A stretch of DNA of 48,735 nucleotides from Muribaculaceae bacterium. Lineage in GTDB: Bacteria > Bacteroidota > Bacteroidia > Bacteroidales > Muribaculaceae. Position 1 is the stretch's first letter, and each line of letters opens with the position of its first letter. Below, in pieces: positions 33,951 to 44,000 of the stretch. Made by a program: the position numbers and the translations under genes. Under the pieces are notes generated by a model. That model made no database searches. It was not told where the DNA came from and saw only the letters and a list, made by a program, of their open reading frames with translations. The stretch is from assembly GCA_017621055.1 (NCBI GenBank), contig JAGATX010000005.1, positions 1 through 48,735 of the forward strand. Direction: 5' to 3'.

Positions 33951-35165
33951 TTAAAGCACCACTTTTGCCACTGTGGCGCCGGCCTTGACAACGTACATGC
34001 CGCTGCCAAGCTCAATGGGCCGCGTGTACACGCCGCTGTAAACGGGCCGGCCCGACAGGGTGAACACCTCGACAGGGGCATCCGAGGCACCTTCACACAC
34101 AATCTTGCCGTCGCGCACATATATGCGGGCGGCATCGGCACCCCCGGTTATATTCTCCACGCCGGAAAACTGGCCGATGACGTGGCGCGGCGTCGAATAG
34201 GCATAATCGACAAAGCGTACGGTGGTCACACGGCGGTTCTCGTCGTAATCCATCTTGACGGGACGGATCTCGTAGGCATACACAAAGTCGTTCTCGGTGT
34301 CGCCCGCGGTGTTGATTGTAGCGGTGTTGCCGTCTACGGCAATGATCTCGGCACCATAGTCCACCACGTCGCCGGCGGCGAGATCCACACTGAGCTTGAA
34401 GCCGTCGATCCAGTAAGAGCTGTAGCCGCTGCCGTAGAACATCACGCGCGTGCGGCTGCGGTCGATGCCGCGTATCTCATCGAGCTGCTCAGGGTCGCTG
34501 AAATCCTCCAGGCGCGGGAACGTCATGGTCTCCGAAACATCGGTCCATGTTCGCGTGGAGAGGTTGCTGTAATGGAAATCGCAGTTATACACCGGCTTGT
34601 AGTCGATGTTGGCGGGGTCGAACCAGTTGGTGTTCCACGCCCACATGGCAAAGCCGCCGCTCACGCTGATGGCCTCGGCGGCAAGACGCGCCTCCATCTT
34701 GAGGGCGCCGCCGCTCACGCCGCTGAGGTCGTAGTCGGGCGATACCATGTACGAGCCGCCGAAAATATCGGCATTGTCGCTGCCCGCAAAGTAGAAGAAA
34801 GCGTCGATGCCCATGGCGCCGTTCATGTACATGGGATATTTCACCCACCAGCCCGGACATTCCGGTACGTAATCCCAGATGGCGCCGCGGTTTTCGGCCT
34901 TGGTCATGGTGCCCGTGGACTCTATGCCGGCGAAATCGCTCTGGGCCAGCACAAAGTTCTCGGCGGCGGTGGCCTTGTGCTTCCGGTAGACTATCACCTG
35001 GAAGTGATCGCAGGGATTTTCGGTGCCGTCATAATCCCAGGTTATGGTAACGTTTCCGTCGTTTACGGTTTCACCGGTAACTGTGGCGGCCGGGAGCCAT
35101 GCCACTGCGCCGGCAGGCGCCATCGTGGCGGCGGCAACTGTAAGTGCAAGTAAAAATTTTTTCAT
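33951..35165 (-). CDS. Secreted beta-sandwich protein with C-terminal sorting-like tail
   Basis: 404 residues from the ATG at 35163-35165, where a signal peptide starts (MKKFLLALTVAAATMAPAGA). An in-frame upstream extension to 35258 is rejected for lack of coding character. Early segments (VTITWDYDGTENPCDHFQVIVYRKH) look FN3-like. The middle is aromatic-rich (GWWVKYPMYMNGAMGIDAFFYFAG, in outline) and ends in a lectin-like jelly roll (RTRVMFYGSGYSSYWIDGFKL). The C-terminus, VFTLSGRPVYSG...GMYVVKAGATVAKVVL, fits a T9SS type A-like tail. No family was recognised. It probably heads a two-gene unit with the 847-residue protein. Confidence 0.68.
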   Translation of the reverse strand: MKKFLLALTVAAATMAPAGAVAWLPAATVTGETVNDGNVTITWDYDGTENPCDHFQVIVYRKHKATAAENFVLAQSDFAGIESTGTMTKAENRGAIWDYVPECPGWWVKYPMYMNGAMGIDAFFYFAGSDNADIFGGSYMVSPDYDLSGVSGGALKMEARLAAEAISVSGGFAMWAWNTNWFDPANIDYKPVYNCDFHYSNLSTRTWTDVSETMTFPRLEDFSDPEQLDEIRGIDRSRTRVMFYGSGYSSYWIDGFKLSVDLAAGDVVDYGAEIIAVDGNTATINTAGDTENDFVYAYEIRPVKMDYDENRRVTTVRFVDYAYSTPRHVIGQFSGVENITGGADAARIYVRDGKIVCEGASDAPVEVFTLSGRPVYSGVYTRPIELGSGMYVVKAGATVAKVVL

Positions 35166-35255
35166 TAAGTGATACTGATTGATTAATAAATAGGAATGAT
35201 ATGCTGCCGACAGATTAATTCTGTCAAATATCTGGCTGTTATCTTTTAGATTTCG

Positions 35256-35263
35256 CAAAAATA
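35256..35263 (-). promoter_or_regulatory. -7 promoter motif of the two secreted-protein genes
   Basis: Minus strand TATTTTTG with no clear TTTG upstream. The predicted leader is about 85 nt. A terminator for the preceding gene (35339-35366) lies just upstream, so a separate transcription unit is likely. Confidence 0.45.
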
Positions 35264-35338
35264 GTCATTGGCAGCGAATATAAATATGAATTTTAGTTAT
35301 CTTGTGCTAATTAATGCTAAACGCGGCCCGGATGACGC

Positions 35339-35366
35339 CAAAAAAGGGCGACCCGCAGGCCGCCCC
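35339..35366 (-). terminator. Intrinsic terminator of the SusC-led operon
   Basis: Minus strand GGGCGG (35359-35364) pairs with TCGCCC (35345-35350), loop CCTGCGGG, followed by TTTTTT. It lies about 25 bases after the stop of the gene at 35389 and closes the susC-susD-DUF4960-GH32 operon. Confidence 0.75.
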
Positions 35367-35388
35367 CATATATAAAATCAGGACTTCT

Positions 35389-36315
35389 TTACCTTACCAC
35401 ATATTTTCGGCCGTTGGCAATATAGATGCCGGCGGGGAGGGTGCCGAGTGCCTCGTCGAGGCTGACACACGACTTAACGAGCATTCCCTGGAAGTTGTAG
35501 ACGTTCACCGGTGCGTTGGCGGCGTCGAGATCCACAACGTTGATGCTGGTGGAGGTATTGTCGGCACGGAGGGCTATAGCAGTGATGTTGAAGGGGTTGC
35601 TCCCCTCTTTGTTACCCTGTATCAGGAGAGCGTTGACATCGGCAAGGGCTGTCTTGACATCGATACCCTGAAGGTCTACGACAGCCTTGGTGGCGGTGTG
35701 CTCAACCATAGGCCTGGTCTCGCTGTTGGTGGCGCCCCATACGGCCGACGGGGTGTCGAACGCTGTCATCACCTGCATGAAATAGCTGCCGTCGCTCTCG
35801 CCGGAGAGGTATATGTCCATGTATCGCTGGCCGTCATAGTTGTCGAAAGCCGTTTTGAACAGATCCATCGTGGTCCAGGTGTCGATCCAGAAGTAACCGG
35901 CCCAGATAGCACCCTCCGGCATGGTGAAATCGTCTTTGCATACGCTCACGCCCGACACCGTGAATGAGGCGCCGCAGATCTCCACGCCGTACTGGCGCAA
36001 GGCTGCCAGCATGTCGGTTGTGATGTATGCCTTGAAGTCGGGCGTGTTGTCGCCCAGGAAGGTCTTTATGCTGCCGGGCAGCCACCTGCCGTCGGCCTTG
36101 ATTTCTATCACATCGGTGGTCTTGGTGAAGGTTATGTACAGATAGTCGCCCACTTCGACGCCGTCGGCGAAGTTCTCGGCGCCGATGGTAAGGGTGTTTT
36201 CCCATGTGACGTCCACGGGGTCGCCGCTGTAGAGGGTCTTTACTGTTGTAACGTCGGCCGAGGCTGTTGCCCACGCGGCCACTGCAGCCATGGCTGCCAT
36301 AAATAATTTTCTCAT
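35389..36315 (-). CDS. Secreted protein with two probable carbohydrate-binding-like domains
   Basis: 308 residues, signal peptide 1-20. Two similar beta-rich halves: about 22-125 (VTWENTLTIGAENFADGVEVGDYLYITF, IEIKADGRWLPG) and about 130-240 (AIWAGYFWIDTWTTMDLF, RYMDIYLSGESDGSYFMQVM). The spacing of Trp, Tyr and acidic residues recalls jelly-roll modules attached to glycan-active enzymes in Bacteroidales. The C-terminal VYNFQGMLV...GIYIANGRKYVVR is a sorting-like tail. It is not a lipoprotein. As the last gene of the SusC-led operon, 37 bases after the surface GH32, a fructan-binding role is inferred, not shown. Confidence 0.68.
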   Translation of the reverse strand: MRKLFMAAMAAVAAWATASADVTTVKTLYSGDPVDVTWENTLTIGAENFADGVEVGDYLYITFTKTTDVIEIKADGRWLPGSIKTFLGDNTPDFKAYITTDMLAALRQYGVEICGASFTVSGVSVCKDDFTMPEGAIWAGYFWIDTWTTMDLFKTAFDNYDGQRYMDIYLSGESDGSYFMQVMTAFDTPSAVWGATNSETRPMVEHTATKAVVDLQGIDVKTALADVNALLIQGNKEGSNPFNITAIALRADNTSTSINVVDLDAANAPVNVYNFQGMLVKSCVSLDEALGTLPAGIYIANGRKYVVR

Positions 36316-36352
36316 CTCTTTTCTGTATTTTTTCGGTTATGCGATATTTTGA

Positions 36353-37882
36353 TCAATGTCGGGTAACGCGCAGGTCCGATACGGCTATGCTGCCGTCGTA
36401 GCAGTTGATCGACCAGCAGTTGCGGGCCGTGCCGTAGACGCGCGTGGTATATGCCACCGTTTCGTTGATATACATGGTCATCACCGAGTTATCGGTAACG
36501 ATAGTGATGTTGTACACCCCGTCGGTCGGTGTGTTGAAGTTGTAGCTGTCGGTGTTGGGCACAAAACCGCTGCCGCCCTCCTCCTCGTAGTTTATTTTGC
36601 GCACTGTCTCGCTCTCGGGGTTCACCACTATGGAGTAGAATTTCTCGGAGTCGCTGCCGCGGGCGAACGATACTCCGAATTTATCCCACGGCGACGAGGC
36701 GATGAGCTGGAAGGAGATGCGGTTTTCGGTGCCGAGGCGCTGCATGAGCTTGTATTCATTGCCGCTGAGAGTGAAATCCTCTTCTTCCTTATAGTCGGAG
36801 AGCAGCTCGGCTATGGCGGGCACCTCACCCATGGTGAGGGTGCCGTCGGCACTCTGTATCAGGCGGTGGGCAACCAGATTGCCGGCCCAGTCGGCGTTGC
36901 CGGTGTTGTCGCTGCCGGCGCGGGTGGCGCACCAACCCCATATATATCGGTTGGTCCCGTCGCTGGCTGTCTTGCCGGCATAGAAGCCGCGCGAATCCAG
37001 GAAGCCCTCGTGATTGTCGGGCCATATGCCGGCGTCGCCCGCCGTGCAAGCCTTGAGTTCATCGAGGGTACGTCCCTTGAAGTACTGCACGCGGCGGATG
37101 GCGTCGTGCTGCTCCGAGTATACGAGATACCACCAGTCGCCCATGCGGAACAGGTCCGGGCACTCGTAGAAGCGGTCCCACATCATGGTCATGAACACAC
37201 CGGCCGACGCCCAGTCGAGCAGATTGTCCGATGTATATTCGGCCAGCACACCCTTGCCATTGAGGCGCGTGGATACCAGCATGTGGAATTTGCCGTCCTC
37301 GCCCTCGTAGACAAAAGGATCGCGGAAGTCAGTGCTGCTGTAGGTATCCTCGCCCCATATCAGCAGTTCGTGGTTCTTGGTCCACGTGCGGAAATCGGTG
37401 GAGGTGGCAAGCATGACGGCCTCATTGATACCGCCGGTGCCCGACGGATTGGCCGAATGGGCCGTATAGAACGTATAGTAGGTACCGTCGTGGTAGATGG
37501 TGCTGCCCGTGCCCAGGGCGGCGTCGAGCTCGGAGGCGCTCCCTGTGGGTATCAGCTCGCCCAGCGACTCATAGGATGCCGCGTCGGTGGTGCGCACGCC
37601 CCATATGGGGTGGTAGGTCAGCGCCTGGTTGGGGCGGTAATCCTGAAGATACATTATCTTGAAGTCGCCGGCAACGGGGTCGTAGAACGGCATGGGGTCG
37701 CCCACGTAGCCCACGTAGGGCTTGTAGTATATCTTCTGGCTCATACCCTCGTCGGTGTCGAGGTAGAGTTCGCTCTGTGCCAGGTTCCTGTCGGTGAGCA
37801 CAGGGTCGTCGGAGCTGCATGCTGCCGTGCCGAGCACTATCGCCGCAACAACCGGTAGTGTTATTATCATATTGGTTTTCAT
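36353..37882 (-). CDS. Surface GH32-family lipoprotein (endo-fructanase slot)
   Basis: 509 residues. Lipobox GTAAC with C22 followed by SSDD, the type of acidic signal that exports lipoproteins to the Bacteroidota cell surface. GH32 propeller with D62 in VGDPMPF (unusual; the common form is MNDPNG), D188 in DFRDPFVY, and E240 in YECPDLF. A C-terminal beta-sandwich follows (about 385-509). In the levan locus of B. thetaiotaomicron the surface GH32 lipoprotein is the endo-acting enzyme, and this gene holds the same place. The atypical nucleophile loop may reflect a different binding cleft or linkage preference. It is 11 bases from the DUF4960-like gene. Confidence 0.88.
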   Translation of the reverse strand: MKTNMIITLPVVAAIVLGTAACSSDDPVLTDRNLAQSELYLDTDEGMSQKIYYKPYVGYVGDPMPFYDPVAGDFKIMYLQDYRPNQALTYHPIWGVRTTDAASYESLGELIPTGSASELDAALGTGSTIYHDGTYYTFYTAHSANPSGTGGINEAVMLATSTDFRTWTKNHELLIWGEDTYSSTDFRDPFVYEGEDGKFHMLVSTRLNGKGVLAEYTSDNLLDWASAGVFMTMMWDRFYECPDLFRMGDWWYLVYSEQHDAIRRVQYFKGRTLDELKACTAGDAGIWPDNHEGFLDSRGFYAGKTASDGTNRYIWGWCATRAGSDNTGNADWAGNLVAHRLIQSADGTLTMGEVPAIAELLSDYKEEEDFTLSGNEYKLMQRLGTENRISFQLIASSPWDKFGVSFARGSDSEKFYSIVVNPESETVRKINYEEEGGSGFVPNTDSYNFNTPTDGVYNITIVTDNSVMTMYINETVAYTTRVYGTARNCWSINCYDGSIAVSDLRVTRH

Positions 37883-37893
37883 GTTCTTGACTA

Positions 37894-39264
37894 TTATTCG
37901 CAGAGATAGTTGATGGCATTCTTGGTCATGGTGACCATGTTCTCACGGTAGGGGTTTGTGGCGCCGTTGCGGTCGTACCACTCGTAGGCCGGTGTGCCTA
38001 TCGTTATCACGCGGCCGCTGCTGAAGCCTTTGAGGGCCTCGTAAGGCTCGAATTCGGCGATTGTCACGCGGTTGATGTCGTAGTCGTTGCCGGAGGCGAG
38101 GGCTTTTGCGCCGGTGCGCTCCTCCCAGCCGGCCATGGAGCCGTAGGGGTCCCAGTCCACACCCCACTGGAGCGTGCGGTTGCTGTTGGAGCAGCCTGCC
38201 GACAGAAGAAGGATGCGTCCGTCGGCCTCGACTGGCATGCCCTCATAGAGAGGATGGCTCTCGTGACCCTTGATATTGAAGCCAAGATTGTCGGTGAGCG
38301 TCTCGTAGCTGTCGCCGCCGTACATGTTGTTGGGGCTCTGCTGGTCGCGCGCTATGCGCCATACGTCGTTGATGTATCGGGCGCCGTCGCGGCTCGCCAG
38401 GATATTGCCGCCATGCAGCCAGTAGCTGTTGAACTGGTCGCGGGAGTCCCACAGCTGGCTGGGCCAGTCGGTCCAGTCGAAGTGGCACCATATCATCTTG
38501 AAATCGTCGAGACGCACACGCCCGTCGATGATATCCTGAATGGATACGTAGCGGGTGTTGGGCACATTCTCCAGCATCCAGCGGCAGGCAGCCTTGGTTT
38601 CGTCGCCCAGGCCCTCGAGGGTGGCTGTATTGCCGATAAATGCCTTGGGCTCCTGCGACATATCGTCCTGAACGACGGTGACGGTGTACTCCACGCGTGC
38701 CGTGCGCAGCGTGGCCGTGAAGATCACCGGCTCGCTGAAGTCTATCACGCTGCCGCTTGCGGGAGTCACCTCGGCGCCCTCGTTGACGGTGTAGACAGCC
38801 TGCATGGCCGTTATGTCGGCGTTCTTGGGAACAAAGCACTGGATTGTGCGGGCCACATTGTCGATGGTCGCTGTATATTTGCCGTCAAGAACAAAGGTGA
38901 GGAACTCCACGTTGTCGTGTTTCACACTCATGGTGTAGGTGTCGGTGACGTCGCCGTTCACCACGCGTATGGCGCGGGGAACAGTGCCGTCGAAGCGCGT
39001 GCCGGCCGGATAGTCGCAGGTGGCGCCCGCGCTCAGGGTGATGGCGTCGACAGTGAGGTCGGTGAGGTCTACATCGGTGGAGACGTTGACGGCTACAGTA
39101 TGTCCGTCGTTGTCGACCACGCCGGCAAAACCGGCGACAGTGATGGACTCTATGCGGGTGTCGCCGTCGAGACGGAGGTCCGACCGGTTGTCGTCGCATG
39201 CCCACAGCAGCAGCGCTGCCGCGAAGACCATCAGGGTGTATATGGCGTTTACTGTTGTTTTCAT
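37894..39264 (-). CDS. DUF4960-like surface lipoprotein (fructan-binding candidate)
   Basis: 456 residues, lipobox LLLWAC with C23 then DDN. About 35-210 form Ig-like/DUF5018-like beta repeats (IESITVAGFAGVVDNDGHTV, VEFLTFVLDGKYTATID). The C-terminal half, about 225-455, is an alpha/beta domain with WCHFDWTDWPSQLWD and YWLHGGNILAS, resembling DUF4960 (ThuA/GATase-like). No catalytic set was identified. The position between susD and the surface GH32 is that of the levan surface glycan-binding protein BT1761 in B. thetaiotaomicron, so polysaccharide capture is the best guess. Confidence 0.8.
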   Translation of the reverse strand: MKTTVNAIYTLMVFAAALLLWACDDNRSDLRLDGDTRIESITVAGFAGVVDNDGHTVAVNVSTDVDLTDLTVDAITLSAGATCDYPAGTRFDGTVPRAIRVVNGDVTDTYTMSVKHDNVEFLTFVLDGKYTATIDNVARTIQCFVPKNADITAMQAVYTVNEGAEVTPASGSVIDFSEPVIFTATLRTARVEYTVTVVQDDMSQEPKAFIGNTATLEGLGDETKAACRWMLENVPNTRYVSIQDIIDGRVRLDDFKMIWCHFDWTDWPSQLWDSRDQFNSYWLHGGNILASRDGARYINDVWRIARDQQSPNNMYGGDSYETLTDNLGFNIKGHESHPLYEGMPVEADGRILLLSAGCSNSNRTLQWGVDWDPYGSMAGWEERTGAKALASGNDYDINRVTIAEFEPYEALKGFSSGRVITIGTPAYEWYDRNGATNPYRENMVTMTKNAINYLCE

Positions 39265-39283
39265 TGTGTTGCGTGTGTGTTGT

Positions 39284-41014
39284 TTACCAGTTGCCTATGT
39301 TCTGCTTGTAGTGGCCGTTGGAGGCGCTCAGCTGTGAGAACGGAATGGGCAGATACTCGTTTTTGTTGGGTGTGAAGTTGGCCGTGGCGTAGATGGCGCA
39401 GTTGTCGGCCTCGTCGGCATAGTACTTGTTGAGCACCTGTGCGGCCTCACCCCAGCGCACCAGGTCGAAGAAGCGGTCGCTCTCCATGGCCAGCTCCACA
39501 CGACGTTCGTGCTTCACTATCTTGAGGGCCTGGTCCTGACTGTAGCTGCCGTTGTAGGTGTGGATGTTTATGCGGGCGCCGCAAATGGTGCCGTAGTCCG
39601 ATATCAGTGCCGTGCTCTGCGAGGCGCGCGTGCGCAGCCGATTGACAATGGCTATTGCCTCGGGGATGCTCTGATTGAGCTGCACAAGGGCCTCGGCGCG
39701 AAGAAGAAGGATATCGGCGTAGCGGAGCACTATGCGGTTCATGGGAGAACCCCACCAGCTACCCTTCACAAGATACTCGCCCTCGGGGTCGACGTTCTGC
39801 TTGAGGGTCACATAGTAGCCGTACAGACCGTTGCTGCGGCTCCAGGTGGCACTCTTGTCCATGATGAAATCGCGGTTGAACATATAGGGAGTGCCCGGCA
39901 TGCCAACGGTGAGGAACAGGCGCGGGTCGGCGTAGTCGGCGGCCATGTCATAGTCGCGGCTGTTGTAGCTGTCGAGCAGCGGAAGGCCGTTTTCGTCGGT
40001 GCGGAAGGCGTTCACAAGGTTCTGGCTCGGTTTATAGAAGTCGCAGCCGCCGTCGGTAACGCCCGGTATGTTGGGAACTATCAGGCCGTACGACCAGTTG
40101 CAGTTACCGTAGTTGGTGCCGTCGTTGAATGAATACTGCATGGCCCATATCGACTCGGGGCCGTTCTCGTAGATAGGTTCCGGACGGAAATTATTGTGGA
40201 AGTCGGGAGCGAGGTCCACGGCGGAGGCCGTGTAGATCGATGTCTCGGTGTACTCTATCACCTTGAGAAGATCCTCGCGGGCGATGCTCGTCACCTGGTT
40301 GGTGGCGGGGTCGTCCTGGCGGTAGGCCTTGTACATGTAGGTCTTGGCAAGGAAAGCGGCGGCGGCGGCGCGGGTGGGACGCCCTACTTCGGCCTGGATT
40401 GCCGGCAGGTGGTCGTAGGCGAATTTGAAGTCGTCGATGATGATCTGCCAGCCCTCGTCGTTGGTGTAGAGGGTGTTCTCGAGGTTATTGTAGTCGGCCG
40501 GCGACATGTTTTCGTCGATGGCGAAGGGTATGTTCTTGTACAGGCGCTTGAGCAGAAAGTGGCCATAGCCACGCAGAAAACGCATTTCGGCTATTCGCTG
40601 CTCACGCTGAGGATAGCTTGCGGCGTCCATCTGCACAAGCACCGCCAGGGCCGTGTTGCTGCGCGATATCACCTGATAAAGGCGGTTCCACATGTCCGAT
40701 ATGTTCCAAGCCGTGGTCATGATGCCCTGCGAGATCTCCAGAGCGTGGAACACGTCGCCGTCCTCGGTGCCGTTGCCGCCCTTATAGGCGTCGTCCGACC
40801 GGACGTCGTAGTTCCACATCGAGAACGACGAGTTGATGTCCTCGATCGATATCCAGCCAGCATAGGCCGATATCACCAGATTGTCGACATACTGCGGATT
40901 GAGCACCTGGTCGTTGTCCAGCGTTCCCTGCGGTTTCTGCGAGTCCAGAAAATCATTGCAGCCGCTGGCGAGGGCACCCATGAGTATGGCAGCTATATAT
41001 ATTATTTTCTTCAT
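39284..41014 (-). CDS. susD: SusD-family glycan-binding lipoprotein
   Basis: 576 residues. Lipobox ALASGC with C19 followed by NDFLD, the standard SusD start. TPR helices with RIAEMRFLRGYGHFLLKRLY and AAAAAFLAKTYMYKAY, and the C-terminal signature VELAMESDRFFDLVRWGEA are all family hallmarks. It sits on the cell surface and forms the lid of the SusC channel. 12 bases downstream of susC. In this locus its ligand is expected to be a fructan. Confidence 0.96.
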   Translation of the reverse strand: MKKIIYIAAILMGALASGCNDFLDSQKPQGTLDNDQVLNPQYVDNLVISAYAGWISIEDINSSFSMWNYDVRSDDAYKGGNGTEDGDVFHALEISQGIMTTAWNISDMWNRLYQVISRSNTALAVLVQMDAASYPQREQRIAEMRFLRGYGHFLLKRLYKNIPFAIDENMSPADYNNLENTLYTNDEGWQIIIDDFKFAYDHLPAIQAEVGRPTRAAAAAFLAKTYMYKAYRQDDPATNQVTSIAREDLLKVIEYTETSIYTASAVDLAPDFHNNFRPEPIYENGPESIWAMQYSFNDGTNYGNCNWSYGLIVPNIPGVTDGGCDFYKPSQNLVNAFRTDENGLPLLDSYNSRDYDMAADYADPRLFLTVGMPGTPYMFNRDFIMDKSATWSRSNGLYGYYVTLKQNVDPEGEYLVKGSWWGSPMNRIVLRYADILLLRAEALVQLNQSIPEAIAIVNRLRTRASQSTALISDYGTICGARINIHTYNGSYSQDQALKIVKHERRVELAMESDRFFDLVRWGEAAQVLNKYYADEADNCAIYATANFTPNKNEYLPIPFSQLSASNGHYKQNIGNW

Positions 41015-41026
41015 ATTGCTTGCTTG

Positions 41027-44000
41027 TTAGAATGTGGCGTTGAGGCCGAAAGTGACATTGGTGGCGATGGGATAGCCGTAGTTGGGGTTCTCGGGGTCTA
41101 CTCCCGTGAAGTTGCTGCTCTTGATGGTGAGCAGGTTCTGGGCGCTGACGTAGAAACGCAGGCGCTGCAGGTGCATCTTGTCCGTTATCTTAGCCGGCAG
41201 CTTATAGCCGAACTGGATATTGCGCAGCTTCAGGTAGGAGCCGTCCTCCACATAGAAGGTGGACACGCGCTTCTCGTTGTTGATGTCCGAGCGGCTCAGC
41301 GCCGGGATTTCCGAATTGGGGTTCTGGGGCGTCCAGGCGCTCAGCAGCCGTTCGCCTTTGTTGAGGAAGCCTATGTTGAGGCCGCTCCACAGGTCCGTTT
41401 CCTTCTTGAGGTCGGAGATCACGTCCTGTCCCTGCGCGCCCTGCCAGAACATAGAGAAATCGAAGTCGCGGTACTGAAGGTAGACGTTGATACCGTAGGT
41501 GAACGCCGGTGTCGGGTCGTAGATCCACTGCTGGTCGCGCTCGTCGATATATCCGTTTCCGTCGAGGTCGCGCCAGCGTATGCGGCCCGGGGCGGCGCCC
41601 TCCTGAACGGCATGGTTGTCCACTTCCGCCTGATTGCGGAATATGCCGTCGGCAACATAGCCGGCCTGAGCTCCGTAAGTGTGGTCTACCACGCTGAACA
41701 CTCCATTGCCGCCGAATGTGCCGTTTGCGGCGACGGTGGCCGGCAACGCCGTTATTTTGTTGCGGTAGGCCGAGATGTTGCCCGTTATCTCATAGTGGAA
41801 GCCATAGTGGGTGTCGTGGCGCCAGCCAAGGTTGAGTTCCACGCCCCGGTTGTTCATCTCGCCGGCATTGATCCACTGCGAGGAGCCCTCGCCCATGGCG
41901 GCGATGCCTATCATCTCCACAAGAATGTCGGAGGTCTTCTTGTAGTAGAAATCGATGGAGCCGAAGAAGCGGGTGGCGAACATAGACCAGTCCAGACCTA
42001 CGTTGTACTGCGTGGTGGTCTCCCATCTGATGTCGGGGTTGCCTATCTGGTTGCGTTTGAAACCGGACTGGAGGATGGAGCCGCCGTTGGTGCCGGCAAT
42101 ATCGTAGGAAGTGCCGTAGCTCTGGCCGCCGCTCTCGTTCACGCCGTAGTTGGGGACATAGACGAAGTAGCGGGCGAGATTGCTGATTTCCTGGTTGCCG
42201 GTCTGGCCCCACGACAGGCGCAGCTTAAGGTCGTTGAGCCATGTGGCGCCACGCAGGAACTTCTCGTTGTTCATACGCCAGCCCAGCGACACCGACGGGA
42301 AGGTGGCATAGCGGTTGTTGGCGCCGAAACGCGACGAGCCGTCGTAGCGCAGGGTTACGCCCGCCAGATAGCGGTTGTCGAACGAATAGTTGGCCTTGCC
42401 GAAGAACGACACCAGCGAGAAACCGTCGCCGGAGCCGTAGGCCTGAGCCTTGCCCACGCCTGCGTCCGGCCACATGAAGTCGGGATTGAGCACCGAGAAG
42501 TTCATCTTGTAGCCCGAGAACCAGTTGGCTGTCTCGCGGTTGAGTTCCATGCCCACAAGGGCGTCGAGGTGGTTCTTCCCGAAGTCTATGTTGTAGTTTG
42601 CCACAAGGTTCCACATCCAGCGGGTCCAGTGCTCCTGCTTGGCCTCCACGGCGTTGGTGGAGTTGGCCACATTGCCCTCGGTGATGGGATAGGTGAAGAA
42701 GCGCTGCTGCTTCTGCGAGTAATCCAGGCCGAAGGTGGTGCGCACGTTGAAGCCTTTGAAGAGATTGAGGTTGACATAGGCGTCGCCGAACATGCGCCAG
42801 TAAACATAGCGGTTGTCCTTGTTGCGGATCAGGCGCGCATAGGGGTTCTCGCGGTCGGGATAGCCGCCCACGGGGCCGGCGAACTCGCCGGTGGTGGTAT
42901 AGACCGGCAGCGACGGGTTGGCCTGAAGAACATTCTGCAGGAATCCGCCGGGGCTCTGTACCTCGTCGGTGCGGTTGAGCGTGAAATGCTCGCCGATGGT
43001 CAGAACATTGCCAAGTGGCTTGTACTCCGTGTTGATACGTGCCGAAAATCGCTCGAAATCCGTATATTTAATCACGCCTACATTCTTGTAGTAACCCAAC
43101 GAGAAGAACGAGCTGAGTTTTTCGGTGCTTCCGCTGACCGACAGGTTGTAGTTCTGCACCAGGCCCGTGCGTGTGGTCTCGTCGAACCAGTCGGTATCGG
43201 CGGCCGGCGTGATGCCCTTGCTGTCGAGATAGCGGTTCATCGTCATGGAGTGAAGCACGGGGTAACCGTCGGCATCGTAGCCCCAGTTGTAGCGGTAGCC
43301 CAGACCGTTGGTGTTGGGGTCCTCGCCGCCGTTGACATATGCCTGCCACATGGCGCGGCCGTAGCCGTCGGCATTGAGCACCTTCATGCGGTGAGTGTAG
43401 AACTGCGCGGCCACCGATGCGTCGAGATTGATTTTCAGATCGTTGCCCTTCTTGGTGGTGATGATTATCACACCGTTGGCGGCTCGCGAGCCGTAGATCG
43501 ACGCCGAGGCCGCATCCTTGAGGATCTGTATCGTCTCTATATCGTTGGGATTGAGCTCGTGCATACCGCCCTTGGTGGGCACGCCGTCGATTATATATAA
43601 AGGATCATTATTGTTGAGAGTGCCTATGCCGCGGATGCGCACCGTCGCCGAACCGCTCGGACCACCGTCGGCACTGATGTTCATGCCCGGCACGCGACCC
43701 TGCAGCGCCTTGATGGGGTTGTTCTCGTTCTGCTTGGCAATCTCGTTGACGTCCACCGCAGTGATGGCGCCCGTGACGTCCACCTTGCGCTGGGTGCTGT
43801 AGCCCGTAACGACTACCTCGTTGAGCAGCTCGCTGTCCTCTTCCAGAGCTATGGTCATGCGAGGCTCGGCGGCGACAGTCTTGGTCTGATAGCCGATGTA
43901 CGACACTATAAGATTGGCTCCCTCCGGAACGGTTATCTCGAAGTTGCCGTCGATGTCGGTGGCGACGCCGCCGGGACCCTCGATGCCGCATACCACGCTC

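Noticed and set aside
40196-43600. 1134-codon open frame antisense to susC
   Set aside because: It is complementary to a certain SusC gene. Long antisense frames are expected in GC-rich DNA with few stop codons, and its translation has no recognisable domain.
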